Source: Phenylobacterium conjunctum (lineage in GTDB: Bacteria; Pseudomonadota; Alphaproteobacteria; Caulobacterales; Caulobacteraceae). From it: a stretch of 64,000 nucleotides of DNA. The translations under genes and the position numbers were made by a program. Below are positions 40,613 through 49,329 of the stretch, one piece after another (within the stretch, counting starts at the first letter, position 1; each line of letters starts with the position of its first letter). The notes beneath the pieces are model-generated. The model was not told the DNA's origin. It did no database searches and saw only the letters and a program-made list of their open reading frames with translations. Location: positions 1-64,000 of the forward strand of contig NZ_JBHTLQ010000002.1 in NCBI RefSeq assembly GCF_042679085.1. Direction: 5' to 3'.

Positions 40613-41263
40613 ATGCTTGTCGAGGTCAGCGATCTTGAGCACAGGATTCGCGGGCGGACCGTGCTCAGCTGTCCCGGCTTCACGGTGGTCGAGGGGCGGC
40701 ACACCCTGCTGCTGGGGCCCTCCGGCAGTGGCAAGTCGACCCTGCTCAACATCCTGACAGGACTGATCACGCCCACCTCCGGCGAGGTGAACATCGCGGG
40801 CGAGCGCTTGTCGGACCTTCGCCCGGGCGGCCGCGACCGGCTGCGCCGCCGCATGATCGGCATCGTGTTCCAGAACCTGAGGCTGATCTCCGCCCTGTCG
40901 GTGCGGCAGAACCTGAGCCTCGCCCAGCACATCGCCCTGGGCCGTGACGATCCCGACGCTGTCGGCGCCCTGATCGAGGGGGTCGGCCTGGCGCACCGGG
41001 CCGATGCGCGTCCGCGTGAACTGAGCCAGGGCGAGGCCCAGCGGGCGGCCATCGCCCGGGCCCTGTGCGTGCGCCCGAAGATCATTGTCGCCGACGAGCC
41101 GACCTCGGCCCTGGACGACGACAACGCCGTGGCCATGTGCGACCTGCTGACCGCGTCGGCCCAGACCACCGGCGCGACGCTGATCATCGCCACCCATGAC
41201 CGGCGCCTGAAGGACCGCTTCGCCGAAGTGCTTACGCTCAAGCCTCCGGGAGCCGTCCGATGA
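40613..41263 (+). CDS. ABC transporter ATPase (LolD/MacB type)
   Basis: The 216-residue ATPase has Walker A LGPSGSGKST, a degenerate signature LSQGEAQRAAIARAL, Walker B IIVADEPTSALDDDNA and an H-loop ATHDRR. It belongs to the LolD/MacB/FtsE type that drives periplasmic conformational work instead of classical import. Its stop overlaps the permease start (ATGA). It heads a four-gene operon with a His-rich permease, a DUF3299 protein and a small Cys-containing protein. A role in metal-linked envelope transport is inferred. Confidence 0.87.
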   Translation: MLVEVSDLEHRIRGRTVLSCPGFTVVEGRHTLLLGPSGSGKSTLLNILTGLITPTSGEVNIAGERLSDLRPGGRDRLRRRMIGIVFQNLRLISALSVRQNLSLAQHIALGRDDPDAVGALIEGVGLAHRADARPRELSQGEAQRAAIARALCVRPKIIVADEPTSALDDDNAVAMCDLLTASAQTTGATLIIATHDRRLKDRFAEVLTLKPPGAVR

Positions 41264-42498
41264 CCCTGGTCGGCCTCGCCTTCGCCTATCTCAGGGATCG
41301 GGCGCTCAACACCGCTCTCAACATCCTGCTGCTTACCCTGGGCGTCGGGACCATGGTGATCCTGGTGCTGTTCTCCAGCCAGCTGGGCGCCCGCTTCGAG
41401 CGCGACGCCCGCGGCGTCGACCTGGTGGTGGGGGCCAAGGGCTCGCCCCTGCAGCTGATCCTGTCGAGCCTGTACCAGGTGGACGTTCCGACCGGGAACA
41501 TCCCCCTCTCAACCCTTGCGGCGCTGAGGCGGGATCCGACGGTGGGGCGGGTGATCCCCCTGGCCCAGGGCGACAGCTTTCGCGGCTACCGGATCATCGG
41601 CTCGGAGCCGGCCTATATCGACCTCTATGGCGGTCGCCTGGCGGCGGGAAGGATTTGGGCGGCGCCCTATGAGACGGTCATTGGGTCCGAGGTCGCCCGA
41701 CGCACCGGCGCACGGGTCGGACAGAAGTTTGTCGGCTCACACGGGCTGTCCGAGGGCGGCGCCGAGCATGAGCACACTCCGTTCACGGTGACCGGGATCC
41801 TGACCCCCACGGGGACGGTGATGGATCGCCTGATCCTGACCTCGGTGGAGAGTGTCTGGGAGGTCCACGGCCTGGGCCACGCCGAGGGCTCGGCCGAGGC
41901 GGATCATGGCCCGGCGGCGCAGAACGCCTCGATCCGGGACCATCAGACCGAGCCCGAGGTGACGGCTCTGCTGGTGCGCTATCGCTCGCCTCTGGCGGCG
42001 GTGCGGCTGCCCCGGTTCATCAACGCCCAGACGCAATTGCAGGCCGCGGCGCCCGCTGTTGAGATCACTCGGTTGATGTCGCTGCTGGGCGTGGGGATCG
42101 AGGCGGCGCGGGGCTTCGCGGTGCTGCTGATTTTCACCAGCGGCCTATCCATCTTCGTGGCCCTTTACACGGCCCTGCGGCAGCGGGAGGGCGACCTGGC
42201 CATGTTGCGGGTCATGGGCGCCGCACCGGCCGCCATCTTCGCGCAGGTCATCCTGGAAGGCCTGGCCTTGGCCACCGCGGGAACAGGGCTTGGTCTCGCC
42301 CTGGGCCATGGCGCGCTGGCCCTGGCCGCGCGCGCCTTCAGTCAGCTGGGGGAGATGGGCCTGACCGGGCTCAGCTTCGATCCTGCCGAAATCTACATCG
42401 TCCTGGGCGCCCTGGCCCTGGGCGTTATCGCCGCCGCCATCCCGGCCGCGCGCGTCTTCGGCGTCGATATCGCCGACACCCTGCAGAAAGCCCGCTGA
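41260..42498 (+). CDS. MacB/FtsX-type permease with His-rich periplasmic loop
   Basis: The 412-residue protein has one N-terminal membrane helix (about 18-42), a large periplasmic MacB_PCD-like domain, and three C-terminal helices (about 280-305, 325-355, 375-400). The periplasmic domain carries a His-rich stretch: His161, 170, 172, 203, 207, 216 and 228, mostly inside loops GGAEHEH and EVHGLGHAEGSAEADHG. This suggests zinc or another metal as substrate or signal. DUF3299-linked ABC operons occur in zinc-regulated loci of other proteobacteria. The stop overlaps the next ATG (TGATG). Confidence 0.83.
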   Translation: MTLVGLAFAYLRDRALNTALNILLLTLGVGTMVILVLFSSQLGARFERDARGVDLVVGAKGSPLQLILSSLYQVDVPTGNIPLSTLAALRRDPTVGRVIPLAQGDSFRGYRIIGSEPAYIDLYGGRLAAGRIWAAPYETVIGSEVARRTGARVGQKFVGSHGLSEGGAEHEHTPFTVTGILTPTGTVMDRLILTSVESVWEVHGLGHAEGSAEADHGPAAQNASIRDHQTEPEVTALLVRYRSPLAAVRLPRFINAQTQLQAAAPAVEITRLMSLLGVGIEAARGFAVLLIFTSGLSIFVALYTALRQREGDLAMLRVMGAAPAAIFAQVILEGLALATAGTGLGLALGHGALALAARAFSQLGEMGLTGLSFDPAEIYIVLGALALGVIAAAIPAARVFGVDIADTLQKAR

Positions 42499-43022
42499 TG
42501 GAGACCCTCTTGGCGCGTCCCCAAGTCTCACCCCTGTTCGCCGGCCTGGCCTTGGTCTTGGCGCTTCTGGCCGATCCGGCGGCCGCCCAGTCCCAGGCCA
42601 AGGCCCGCCCGGCCGCGCCGACAGAAAGCGTCTGGAAGCCCGCCGCCACGCCGCCGGGGGGCGTCGCCTGGAGTGTGCTGGAATCCACCAAGGAGATCAC
42701 CCGCACCGGCAAGGACGGCTTCCTCTACTCCAAGCCGGCCTTCACGCCGGAGGTCCTGGCCCTGAGGGGCAAGTCGATCCGGGTCTCGGGCTATATGATG
42801 CCGCTGCAGAACGGGAAGACCCAGACCCACTTCATCCTGCTGGCCTATCCGCCGGACTGTCCGTTCCACCTCAATCCTGCCCCGATGCAGTTCATCGAGG
42901 TGAAAACCACCAAGCCGATCGCCTTCGATTATGGCGTCAAGACGATCGAGGGCGCCTTGCTGCTGTCGGGGGAAGACGAGGGCGGGGTGTTTTATCGTAT
43001 CTATGACGGCAAGCCGTTGTGA
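42498..43022 (+). CDS. DUF3299 periplasmic protein
   Basis: The 174-residue protein has a signal peptide (LFAGLALVLALLADPAAAQ) and a DUF3299 domain including GYMMPLQNGKTQTHFILL and the CPFHLNP segment. DUF3299 proteins recur beside ABC ATPase/permease pairs of this type, often under zinc control. Its biochemical function is unknown. The start overlaps the permease stop codon by one base, so coupling is likely. A small Cys-rich protein follows after 26 bases. Confidence 0.8.
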   Translation: METLLARPQVSPLFAGLALVLALLADPAAAQSQAKARPAAPTESVWKPAATPPGGVAWSVLESTKEITRTGKDGFLYSKPAFTPEVLALRGKSIRVSGYMMPLQNGKTQTHFILLAYPPDCPFHLNPAPMQFIEVKTTKPIAFDYGVKTIEGALLLSGEDEGGVFYRIYDGKPL

Positions 43023-43048
43023 GGCGGCGGATGCGAAGGGAGATCGGC

Positions 43049-43354
43049 ATGCGACGCCTTCTTGTGGCGACCCTGGCTCTGGGGGCGACGGCCTATGCGG
43101 GCTCGGCCCTGGCCTGTGCGGACTGCGGCGACTACGAGTACGTCCCCGCCCGGGCCTATATGGACTACAGCAGCATGACCCCGGAGCAGCAGCGGCTGGC
43201 GGACATCAAGGCCCGCCAGGACGCGGAGACCAAGGCCATGGACGAGGCCCGTGCGACCCTGATGGCCCGCTTCTCCATCGTCCCGGACCCTGATCCTGCG
43301 CCGACGGCTGACGTGGCCGCGGCGGGACAGCCGGAATCGCCCGGCGCGCCCTAG
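43049..43354 (+). CDS. Small secreted protein with CADC motif
   Basis: The 101-residue protein has a signal peptide (MRRLLVATLALGATAYAGSALA), then CADCGDYEYVPARAYMDYSS and a charged helical middle, and a Pro/Ala-rich end. The CxxC next to the cleavage site could bind metal or form a disulfide. It is the last gene of the ABC/DUF3299 operon. The start at 43049 follows AAGGGAG. It overlaps the convergent nhaA gene by four bases. No family is recognised. Confidence 0.6.
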   Translation: MRRLLVATLALGATAYAGSALACADCGDYEYVPARAYMDYSSMTPEQQRLADIKARQDAETKAMDEARATLMARFSIVPDPDPAPTADVAAAGQPESPGAP

Positions 43355-44532
43355 GCGCGGCTCCTGGGCGGCTCCCGCCTCGCTACGCTGAGCAGAGCCG
43401 CGCCGCACAGGGCCGAGATCAGGGATCCTGCCAGCACGCCGACCTTCACCTCGTTTTGCAGAGCGGGGTTGGGGTAGGCCAGCAGGCCGATGAACAGGCT
43501 CATGGTGAAGCCAATGCCGCACAGGAGGGCCACGCCGTAGAGCTGAGCCCAGGATGCGGCGACGGGAAGGTTGGCGAGCCGCAGCTTGATCGCCAGGGCT
43601 GATGCGCCAAAGACGCCGACTTGCTTGCCAATGAAGAGACCAAGCGCCACCCCAAGGGTGATGGGCTCCACAAAGACGCTGGCGTTCATGCCGGCGAACG
43701 AGACGCCGGCGTTGGCGAAGCCGAACACCGGCACGATCAGGAAAGCCACCCAGGGGCTCAATCCGTGCTCCAGCTTGTGCAGGGGCGAAGTCATGTCGTC
43801 CGGGGCGGCCTTGGAGCGGCGCAGGGGGATGGTCATCGCGAGCACGACCCCGGCGACGGTGGCGTGAACGCCGGAGAGCAACACCAGCCACCACAGGGCC
43901 GCGCCCAGCACCAGATAGGGCGCAAGGCGGGCGATCCTTAGTCGGTTGAGGCCGATCAACAGCGCGGTGGCCAAGCCGGCGCCGCCGAGCGCCGCGACAT
44001 TCAGATCCGCCGTGTAGAAGACGGCGATCACCAGCACGGCCACCAGGTCATCGACGATGGCCAGGGTGGCGAGGAAGACCTTCAGGCTTGTCGGCGCCCG
44101 CGAGCCCAGCAGAGACAGGACCCCCAAGGCGAAGGCGATGTCGGTGGCCGTCGGGATGGCCCAGCCGCGCAGCGTCTCGGCGTTGTGCGCGTTGACGGCG
44201 GCGAAGATCAGACCGGGGACGATCACCCCGCCAGCCGCGGCGATGCACGGCAGGGCCCGGTTGGCCCAGGTGGCGAGCTGCCCGTCCAGGAACTCGCGCT
44301 TTATCTCCAGGCCGACGAACAGGAAGAACAGGGCCATCAGCCCGTCATTGATCCAGTGCAAGACGTCGAGCCCGCCCAGGGGCGCGTGGAGTAGTTGGAA
44401 GTAGCTGCCGGCCAGCGGTGAGTTGGCGACGAACAGGGCCAGCACGGCTGCGCCCATCAGGAGAATCCCGCCGGCAGCTTCGCTTTCGAGAAACTCGCGC
44501 AGGACAGAGGTGCGACGGGGGGATGAGGTCAT
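43351..44532 (-). CDS. nhaA: Na+/H+ antiporter NhaA
   Basis: The 393-residue membrane protein has the NhaA layout of 11-12 helices. It has the N-terminal segment LREFLESEAAGGILLMGAAVLALFVANS, HWINDGLMALFFLFVGLEIKREF, the two-aspartate transport site in FLATLAIVDDLVAVLVIA, and the ATDIAFALGVLSLLG stretch. It exchanges sodium for protons at the inner membrane for pH and salt balance. The ATG at 44532 (MTSSPRRTS) gives the family length; an upstream ATG at 44607 adds an atypical 25-residue extension. Confidence 0.92.
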   Translation of the reverse strand: MTSSPRRTSVLREFLESEAAGGILLMGAAVLALFVANSPLAGSYFQLLHAPLGGLDVLHWINDGLMALFFLFVGLEIKREFLDGQLATWANRALPCIAAAGGVIVPGLIFAAVNAHNAETLRGWAIPTATDIAFALGVLSLLGSRAPTSLKVFLATLAIVDDLVAVLVIAVFYTADLNVAALGGAGLATALLIGLNRLRIARLAPYLVLGAALWWLVLLSGVHATVAGVVLAMTIPLRRSKAAPDDMTSPLHKLEHGLSPWVAFLIVPVFGFANAGVSFAGMNASVFVEPITLGVALGLFIGKQVGVFGASALAIKLRLANLPVAASWAQLYGVALLCGIGFTMSLFIGLLAYPNPALQNEVKVGVLAGSLISALCGAALLSVARREPPRSRA

Positions 44533-44706
44533 GGCGCGGGGCTCCGCGCTGGCGGCCCGACCAACGTAAAACCTGACCGGTCCCTGTGACCGAGCACCCT
44601 TGGACACCTATGGCATCAGCGGGGCCGGCTCATCAACTGAAACCGAACGCCTTCCAACGGGGCTCAGGATGCGCCATCACGGCGGCAGAACCCTGGGGAG
44701 GAACAG

Positions 44707-45693
44707 ATGCGCAAGGTGGTCGGCGAGAGCCTGGAGTCCCTCGCGGCCTACAGAATTGTCGAGGTCGAGCGCCCGGCCTGCGCACCCGGTCAGGTGCTGA
44801 TCCAGGTCGCCGCCTGCGGGCTGGGCTATGTGGACTCGCTCTTGGCGCTGGGGCGCTACCAGGTGAAGCCGCCGGTCCCGTTCACCCCCGGCCAGGAGGT
44901 GGCTGGCGTGATCGCCGAGGTTGGCGAGGGTGTCACGGGCCTGTCGGTCGGCGACCGGGTGATGGCGACCCTGATGGGCGGGCTGTCCGAGGTCGTCGCC
45001 GCGCCGGCGGCGGTGGTCAGCAAGACCCCCGACCGGCTGGGCTTTGCGGAGGCCGCGGCCCTGCGGCTGAACTACCTGACGGCCCTGCACGCCCTGACCG
45101 ACCGCGGCGCGGTGCAGGCGGGCGAGTGGGTGGTGGTGATGGGCGCCGCGGGCGGCCTGGGCGCGGCGGGCGTGCAGCTGGCCAAGCTGTTGGGCGCCAA
45201 GGTGGTGGCGGTGGCCTCCAGTCCTGAGAAGCGCGCCTTCTGTGAGGCCCTGGGCGCCGACGCGGTGCTGGACACCGAGCCGGAGGGCTGGCGCGAGCGG
45301 CTGAAGGCGGCGTGCGGCGGCGTCGCGCCGGACGTGGTGTTCGATCCCGTGTGCGGGCCGCTGTTCGAGCCGGCCTTCCGGTCGCTGAACTGGCGCGGCC
45401 GGCACTTGGTGCTGGGCTTTGTTGGCGGGCCGATCCCGGCGCTCAAGTCCAACCTGACCCTGATGAAGGGCGCGGCCCTGATCGGCGTCGATGTCCGCCA
45501 GTTCCAGATCTTTGAGCCCAAGCGCACGGTCGAGCATGTGACCCGCCTGCTGGACTGGACCGCCACCGGCGAACTGGTCCCGCCGGTGGGCTCGCGCTAC
45601 CCCTTCGAGGCCTTCGGCGAGGCGATGGATTTCGCCCTTACCGGCAAGTCGCTGGGCAAGATCGTGGTGGAGATCACGGGGCGCTCTGACTAG
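44707..45693 (+). CDS. NADPH:quinone oxidoreductase-type zinc-free dehydrogenase
   Basis: The 328-residue MDR-family protein has an N-terminal catalytic domain without the structural-zinc cysteines and a Rossmann domain with VVMGAAGGLGAAGVQLAKLLGAKVV. The region FTPGQEVAGVIAEVG and YEAFGEA-type ending (YPFEAFGEAMDFALTGKSLGKIVVE) fit quinone oxidoreductases and related enoyl reductases. It should reduce quinones or enones with NADPH. It is followed after ten bases by a metallo-beta-lactamase-fold gene, probably as one transcript. Confidence 0.83.
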   Translation: MRKVVGESLESLAAYRIVEVERPACAPGQVLIQVAACGLGYVDSLLALGRYQVKPPVPFTPGQEVAGVIAEVGEGVTGLSVGDRVMATLMGGLSEVVAAPAAVVSKTPDRLGFAEAAALRLNYLTALHALTDRGAVQAGEWVVVMGAAGGLGAAGVQLAKLLGAKVVAVASSPEKRAFCEALGADAVLDTEPEGWRERLKAACGGVAPDVVFDPVCGPLFEPAFRSLNWRGRHLVLGFVGGPIPALKSNLTLMKGAALIGVDVRQFQIFEPKRTVEHVTRLLDWTATGELVPPVGSRYPFEAFGEAMDFALTGKSLGKIVVEITGRSD

Positions 45694-45703
45694 GCTCATC
45701 GCC

Positions 45704-46603
45704 ATGTCAGAGGTTCAGAACGTCAGCTTCGGCCGGGTGTCGGTCTATTTCGGCGCCAAGAGCGGCAAGTATCCGGACGGCAACCAGGTGCTGGTGCGCG
45801 GCGCCGACACCCGCGTGGCCTTCGACACGCCCCTGGTCTCCAATCATATCGGCGAGGCCCTGACCTCCAGCGAGCTGGTGGTGATGGGCCATGTGCACGA
45901 GGACCACATGGCCGGTCTGCACCTGCTGCCCCACGCGCCGGTGCATGTGCACGAGGCCGACTTGCCGGCGGCGCGCAGCTGGGAGGGGTTTGTCGCCGCC
46001 ATGGGTCTGGACGCGCAGACCAGCGCCTCAAGCCTGGCCATGTTCCAGCGCGACTTCCACTACGCCCCGCGGCCCGACGCGGTGGGCTATGCCGACGGGG
46101 CCAGCTGGGACCTGGGCGACGGCAAGATCACCGCCTTCCACATGCCGGGCCACACCGCCGGCCATTGCGTGCTGCTGGTCGAACCGGAGGGCGTCGCCTT
46201 CATCGGCGACATCGACCTGACCGGGTTCGGGCCCTACTATGGCGACGCGGGCTCCAGCCTGACCCAGTTCCGTAAGACCCTGGCGCGGCTGCCAGAGATC
46301 CCGGCCCAGGTCTGGGTCACCTCGCACCACCGGGGCGTCTATGACGACCGCGAGCGCTTCCTGGCCGACCTGGCGGCCTTTGTGGGCAAGCTGGACGCCC
46401 GGGACGAAAAGCTGCTGGGCATGCTGGCCGGGACGCCCAAGACCCTGGCCCAGCTTGTGCGGGAACGGCTGATCTATCCCCCGGGCCATGAGGGCGTCTG
46501 GGTGGACAAAGCCGAGGAACGGACCATCTCGCGGCACCTTGAGGAACTGGTCGCCGCCGGTCGCGTCAGGGAAGCCAAACCCGGCCTCTACCTAGCGGCC
46601 TGA
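45704..46603 (+). CDS. MBL-fold metallohydrolase (glyoxalase II/LACTB2-like)
   Basis: The 299-residue protein carries the metal motif HVHEDHMAG (H-x-H-x-D-H) at about residues 62-70, the second-site FHMPGHTAGH, and FIGDIDLTGFGPYYGDAGSS. The C-terminal 60 residues form a winged-helix-like tail (RTISRHLEELVAAGRVRE). The N-terminal half (SKYPDGNQVLVRG) resembles proteins next to acyl-CoA genes. It probably hydrolyses a thioester or ester. It shares a transcript with the upstream oxidoreductase. Confidence 0.8.
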   Translation: MSEVQNVSFGRVSVYFGAKSGKYPDGNQVLVRGADTRVAFDTPLVSNHIGEALTSSELVVMGHVHEDHMAGLHLLPHAPVHVHEADLPAARSWEGFVAAMGLDAQTSASSLAMFQRDFHYAPRPDAVGYADGASWDLGDGKITAFHMPGHTAGHCVLLVEPEGVAFIGDIDLTGFGPYYGDAGSSLTQFRKTLARLPEIPAQVWVTSHHRGVYDDRERFLADLAAFVGKLDARDEKLLGMLAGTPKTLAQLVRERLIYPPGHEGVWVDKAEERTISRHLEELVAAGRVREAKPGLYLAA

Positions 46604-46606
46604 GGC

Positions 46607-47626
46607 CTACCAGCGGTTCTCAACCTCCTCGGCGAAGCCGATCAGGTCGCGGACCTGCAGGGTCTCGCCGCCGTCCAGCACGACTGTTCCTGAGAACCGG
46701 CCGAACACCTGGTGCTGCACCGAGCGGATCAGCTTGAGGTCGGTGGCCGAGGCGCGGTCGACGATGGGCTCAAAGCTCATCTCGAAGCGGCCGTCATCGC
46801 TGGTGAACCGCCAGGGACCGCTGTCGTGCGCGCCCTTGGGCAGGTGGAAGGTGACCTCGCCCAGCTTGTGGGCGACGCCGTCGACGAAGACCATGTTCTC
46901 GGTGGCCGCCGCGGTGTCGCCGAAGCCATGGCCGATGTTGAAGCCGAAGCGGCGGCCCTCGTGCAGGCCGGAGGCCGAGCCCCAGTACCAGGTGTTGTCG
47001 TAGGTCCAGACGCCCCGGCCCCAGTCGAGCACGCCAAAGGCGCTGTCGGGGGAGAAGCGCTTCACCTGGCCGCCCAGGACCACCTCGCCCTCGGCCCTCA
47101 GGCAGTTGATTTTCTGGTTGTAGTAGAAGGCCTTGGGCGCGTTCGGGAAGGGCGTGGCGATGACCATGCGGTCGGTGGGCGTATCGGTCAGAACGATCTC
47201 ACCCTTCAGGCCCTGTCCGCCACCGAAGCCCGGATCATCGACCACCAGGCGCCGGCCGCCCGCCTCATGGCGAAACGCCAGGGAGATCCCGCCGAAGGCC
47301 GCCTCCACGTCGCCCGCATCAGCGCTGGGCGGCAGGCCCATCCGGCCCATGGGAAAGCCCATCATGGCCGCGCCGTTGATCGCCGTCCCCGCTTGGAAAT
47401 CCATCCAGGCGGTCCCCAAGAACCCCATATAGCCGTTGTCGGCGACGGTCAGGGCCAGGGCGAAATCCGGGGTGTTGACGCAGTAATAGTCCCATTCCTT
47501 CAGCCGCCACTTGGGCGCCTTCACGCCCGAACGGCTGTAGCGTTTGACCTCGGCGGTGGCGTAGCCCGGCTCGGCCAGCCGGCCGCGGGCGTCGTGCAGG
47601 GGGCCTGGGCTCATCTTGTGCTGCAT
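46607..47626 (-). CDS. DUF2804 family protein
   Basis: The 339-residue protein starts at ATG 47626 (MQHKMSPGPL) after GGGAGA. It has segments WRLKEWDYYCVNTPDFALALTVADN and FGVLDWGRGVWTYDNTWYWGSASG typical of DUF2804, which is thought to adopt a beta-rich lipocalin-like or carotenoid 1,2-hydratase-like fold. Function is unknown. It ends three bases from the convergent MBL gene. An AraC gene lies upstream on the same strand and might be a regulator. Confidence 0.78.
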   Translation of the reverse strand: MQHKMSPGPLHDARGRLAEPGYATAEVKRYSRSGVKAPKWRLKEWDYYCVNTPDFALALTVADNGYMGFLGTAWMDFQAGTAINGAAMMGFPMGRMGLPPSADAGDVEAAFGGISLAFRHEAGGRRLVVDDPGFGGGQGLKGEIVLTDTPTDRMVIATPFPNAPKAFYYNQKINCLRAEGEVVLGGQVKRFSPDSAFGVLDWGRGVWTYDNTWYWGSASGLHEGRRFGFNIGHGFGDTAAATENMVFVDGVAHKLGEVTFHLPKGAHDSGPWRFTSDDGRFEMSFEPIVDRASATDLKLIRSVQHQVFGRFSGTVVLDGGETLQVRDLIGFAEEVENRW

Positions 47627-47681
47627 CGGGGTCTCCCTCGGCGGTGTTGGTAGGCCGATTGGGCGATGGCCGAAAGCCGGT

Positions 47682-48725
47682 TCAGGCCGGCGGCCGCGTC
47701 GGCCGGACCCCGCGCCGCAACTGACTGCGCAGGAACCGGCTGGCGGCGCTGGCGTCGCCATAGCCCAGCCGCTGGGCGAGCTCCGTCAGGGCGGGGCGAT
47801 GGGCGCCGCGCAGATAGTCCAGGGCTTCACGGCGGCGCACGGCGTCAAGAACGGCGGCGAAACAGAGGCCCTCGGCGGCCAGCCGCCTTTGCAGGGTGCG
47901 GGGCTCCACGCCCAGGCTGTGGGCCACCCGGTCCAGGCGCGCCTCGCCGGACCCGAGCAGAGCGGCGACAGCGCGCTCGGCAAGCTCTCCGGCGCCACGG
48001 CTCCAGGCCTGATCCATGGCCCAAAGCTGGGCCTCGATCGCTTTACGACCCTGCGGGTCGGCCACCCGCGAGGGGCGGCGGAGGTCTCGCGGCGCCATGA
48101 CCACGGCGTGCCGCTCGGCGTTGAAGCGCAGGGCGCAGCGAAACAGCCGCCGGTGCGCCTTGAGGTCCGTCGGCGGGGCGTGGGCGAACTCGACCCGCAG
48201 CGGCGTCCAGAAGTCTCCCAGCATGCGCCGGACCACCCGGACCGACAGCATCAGGATGCTCTCGGCGAACTGGCTGCTGCCCTGACGGCTGTCGACCATG
48301 ACCAGGCACCGCAGGACCGCCTCGTCCTCATCCTCCTGGATGTCGCTGGCCAGGGCGCCGTTCTCCAGGTGCATGAAGCGCAGGCCCGCCTCCACCACCT
48401 CGGCGACGGTGTCACAGTGGTCGGGCATGCGGCTGAGCGGGCCATAGCCGGCGACATCGGCCCAGGCGGCGAAGGCCGCGCCCAGGTCCGGACGGCCATG
48501 GGCGAGGGCGCAGGCCTGCATCAGGTCCACGATCATCCGCGCCGGGACGCGCTCGGCAGGCTGGTCGAGCGCGCGGACCAGGTCGGCGTCGAGATCCTGG
48601 GGCGTCCCCAGGCCAAGGCTCTCCATGAAGGCCCTGAACAGGCGAAGCGAACTGGAGTGGGCCAGGGGCTGCATGGGCGGAGACGTGTCGTGATCCGTCA
48701 AGAATTCCGCCAGGCATGCCGCCAT
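47682..48725 (-). CDS. AraC-family transcriptional regulator (OruR/ArgR-like)
   Basis: The 347-residue protein has an N-terminal arabinose-binding-like domain of the OruR type (FRAFMESLGL, RMIVDLMQACALAHGRPDLG) and a C-terminal AraC helix-turn-helix at about residues 245-340 (LDRVAHSLGVEPRTLQRRLAAEG, ELAQRLGYGDASAASRFLR). The start at 48725 (MAACLAEFL) was chosen; 48674 is an alternative. It is divergent from the VOC gene at 48778 across only 52 bp, so it probably controls that gene and the fatty-acid-type genes behind it. Confidence 0.82.
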   Translation of the reverse strand: MAACLAEFLTDHDTSPPMQPLAHSSSLRLFRAFMESLGLGTPQDLDADLVRALDQPAERVPARMIVDLMQACALAHGRPDLGAAFAAWADVAGYGPLSRMPDHCDTVAEVVEAGLRFMHLENGALASDIQEDEDEAVLRCLVMVDSRQGSSQFAESILMLSVRVVRRMLGDFWTPLRVEFAHAPPTDLKAHRRLFRCALRFNAERHAVVMAPRDLRRPSRVADPQGRKAIEAQLWAMDQAWSRGAGELAERAVAALLGSGEARLDRVAHSLGVEPRTLQRRLAAEGLCFAAVLDAVRRREALDYLRGAHRPALTELAQRLGYGDASAASRFLRSQLRRGVRPTRPPA

Positions 48726-48777
48726 AGTGGCCTCAGGACAAGCGGCCTCAGAGCCGCGGCGAGATGGGGGAGGGCGC

Positions 48778-49305
48778 ATGAGCCGCCTGTTCGGACCGGC
48801 CCGGCAGAACGGGATCGTGGTGCGCGACCTGGACGCGGCCTTGGCCTACTGGACGCAAGTCCTGGGCGTCGGCCCCTTCTTTCGCTTCGATAACCTGCAG
48901 AACGCCAGCTTCTTCCAGCGCGAGACCGAACTGCCGGCGCCGGAGATGTCCATCGCGCTCGGCAACTGGGGCGACCTGCAGATCGAGCTGATCTGCCCGC
49001 ACGGCGACGGCGGCTCCACCTGGCACAACTTCCTGCGCGAGCGGGGCGGCGGGCTGCATCACACCTCGGTCTGGACGCCCGACTTCGACGCCGTAATGGC
49101 CCAGGCCAAGGCTCAAGGCCTGGCGCTGGAGGCCCGCGGCCAGGTGCTGGGCGGCGGGCGCTACGCCTACTTGCAGTCCGGGAGCGCCGACCAGCCCCTG
49201 CTGGAGGTGGCCGAGGTGACCGAGCCGGTCCGCCAGACCTTCGACTTCATTCGCCAGTGCGCCGTCGATTGGGACGGCGCCGACCCCGTACGCACCCTCG
49301 GCTGA
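48778..49305 (+). CDS. VOC-superfamily (glyoxalase/bleomycin-resistance) protein
   Basis: The 175-residue protein has the first VOC half (RQNGIVVRDLDAALAYWTQVLGVGPF) with an N-terminal metal-ligand region and GLHHTSVWTPDFDAVMAQAKAQG, then YAYLQSGSADQPLLEVAEV. It resembles methylmalonyl-CoA epimerase-type VOC proteins found beside acyl-CoA dehydrogenase genes. Its substrate is unknown. It begins a run of co-oriented genes (SnoaL-like, acyl-CoA dehydrogenase, MaoC, VOC) under a divergent AraC regulator. Confidence 0.78.
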   Translation: MSRLFGPARQNGIVVRDLDAALAYWTQVLGVGPFFRFDNLQNASFFQRETELPAPEMSIALGNWGDLQIELICPHGDGGSTWHNFLRERGGGLHHTSVWTPDFDAVMAQAKAQGLALEARGQVLGGGRYAYLQSGSADQPLLEVAEVTEPVRQTFDFIRQCAVDWDGADPVRTLG

Positions 49306-49329
49306 GCCGGGGGCGGAGGAGACCAACAC

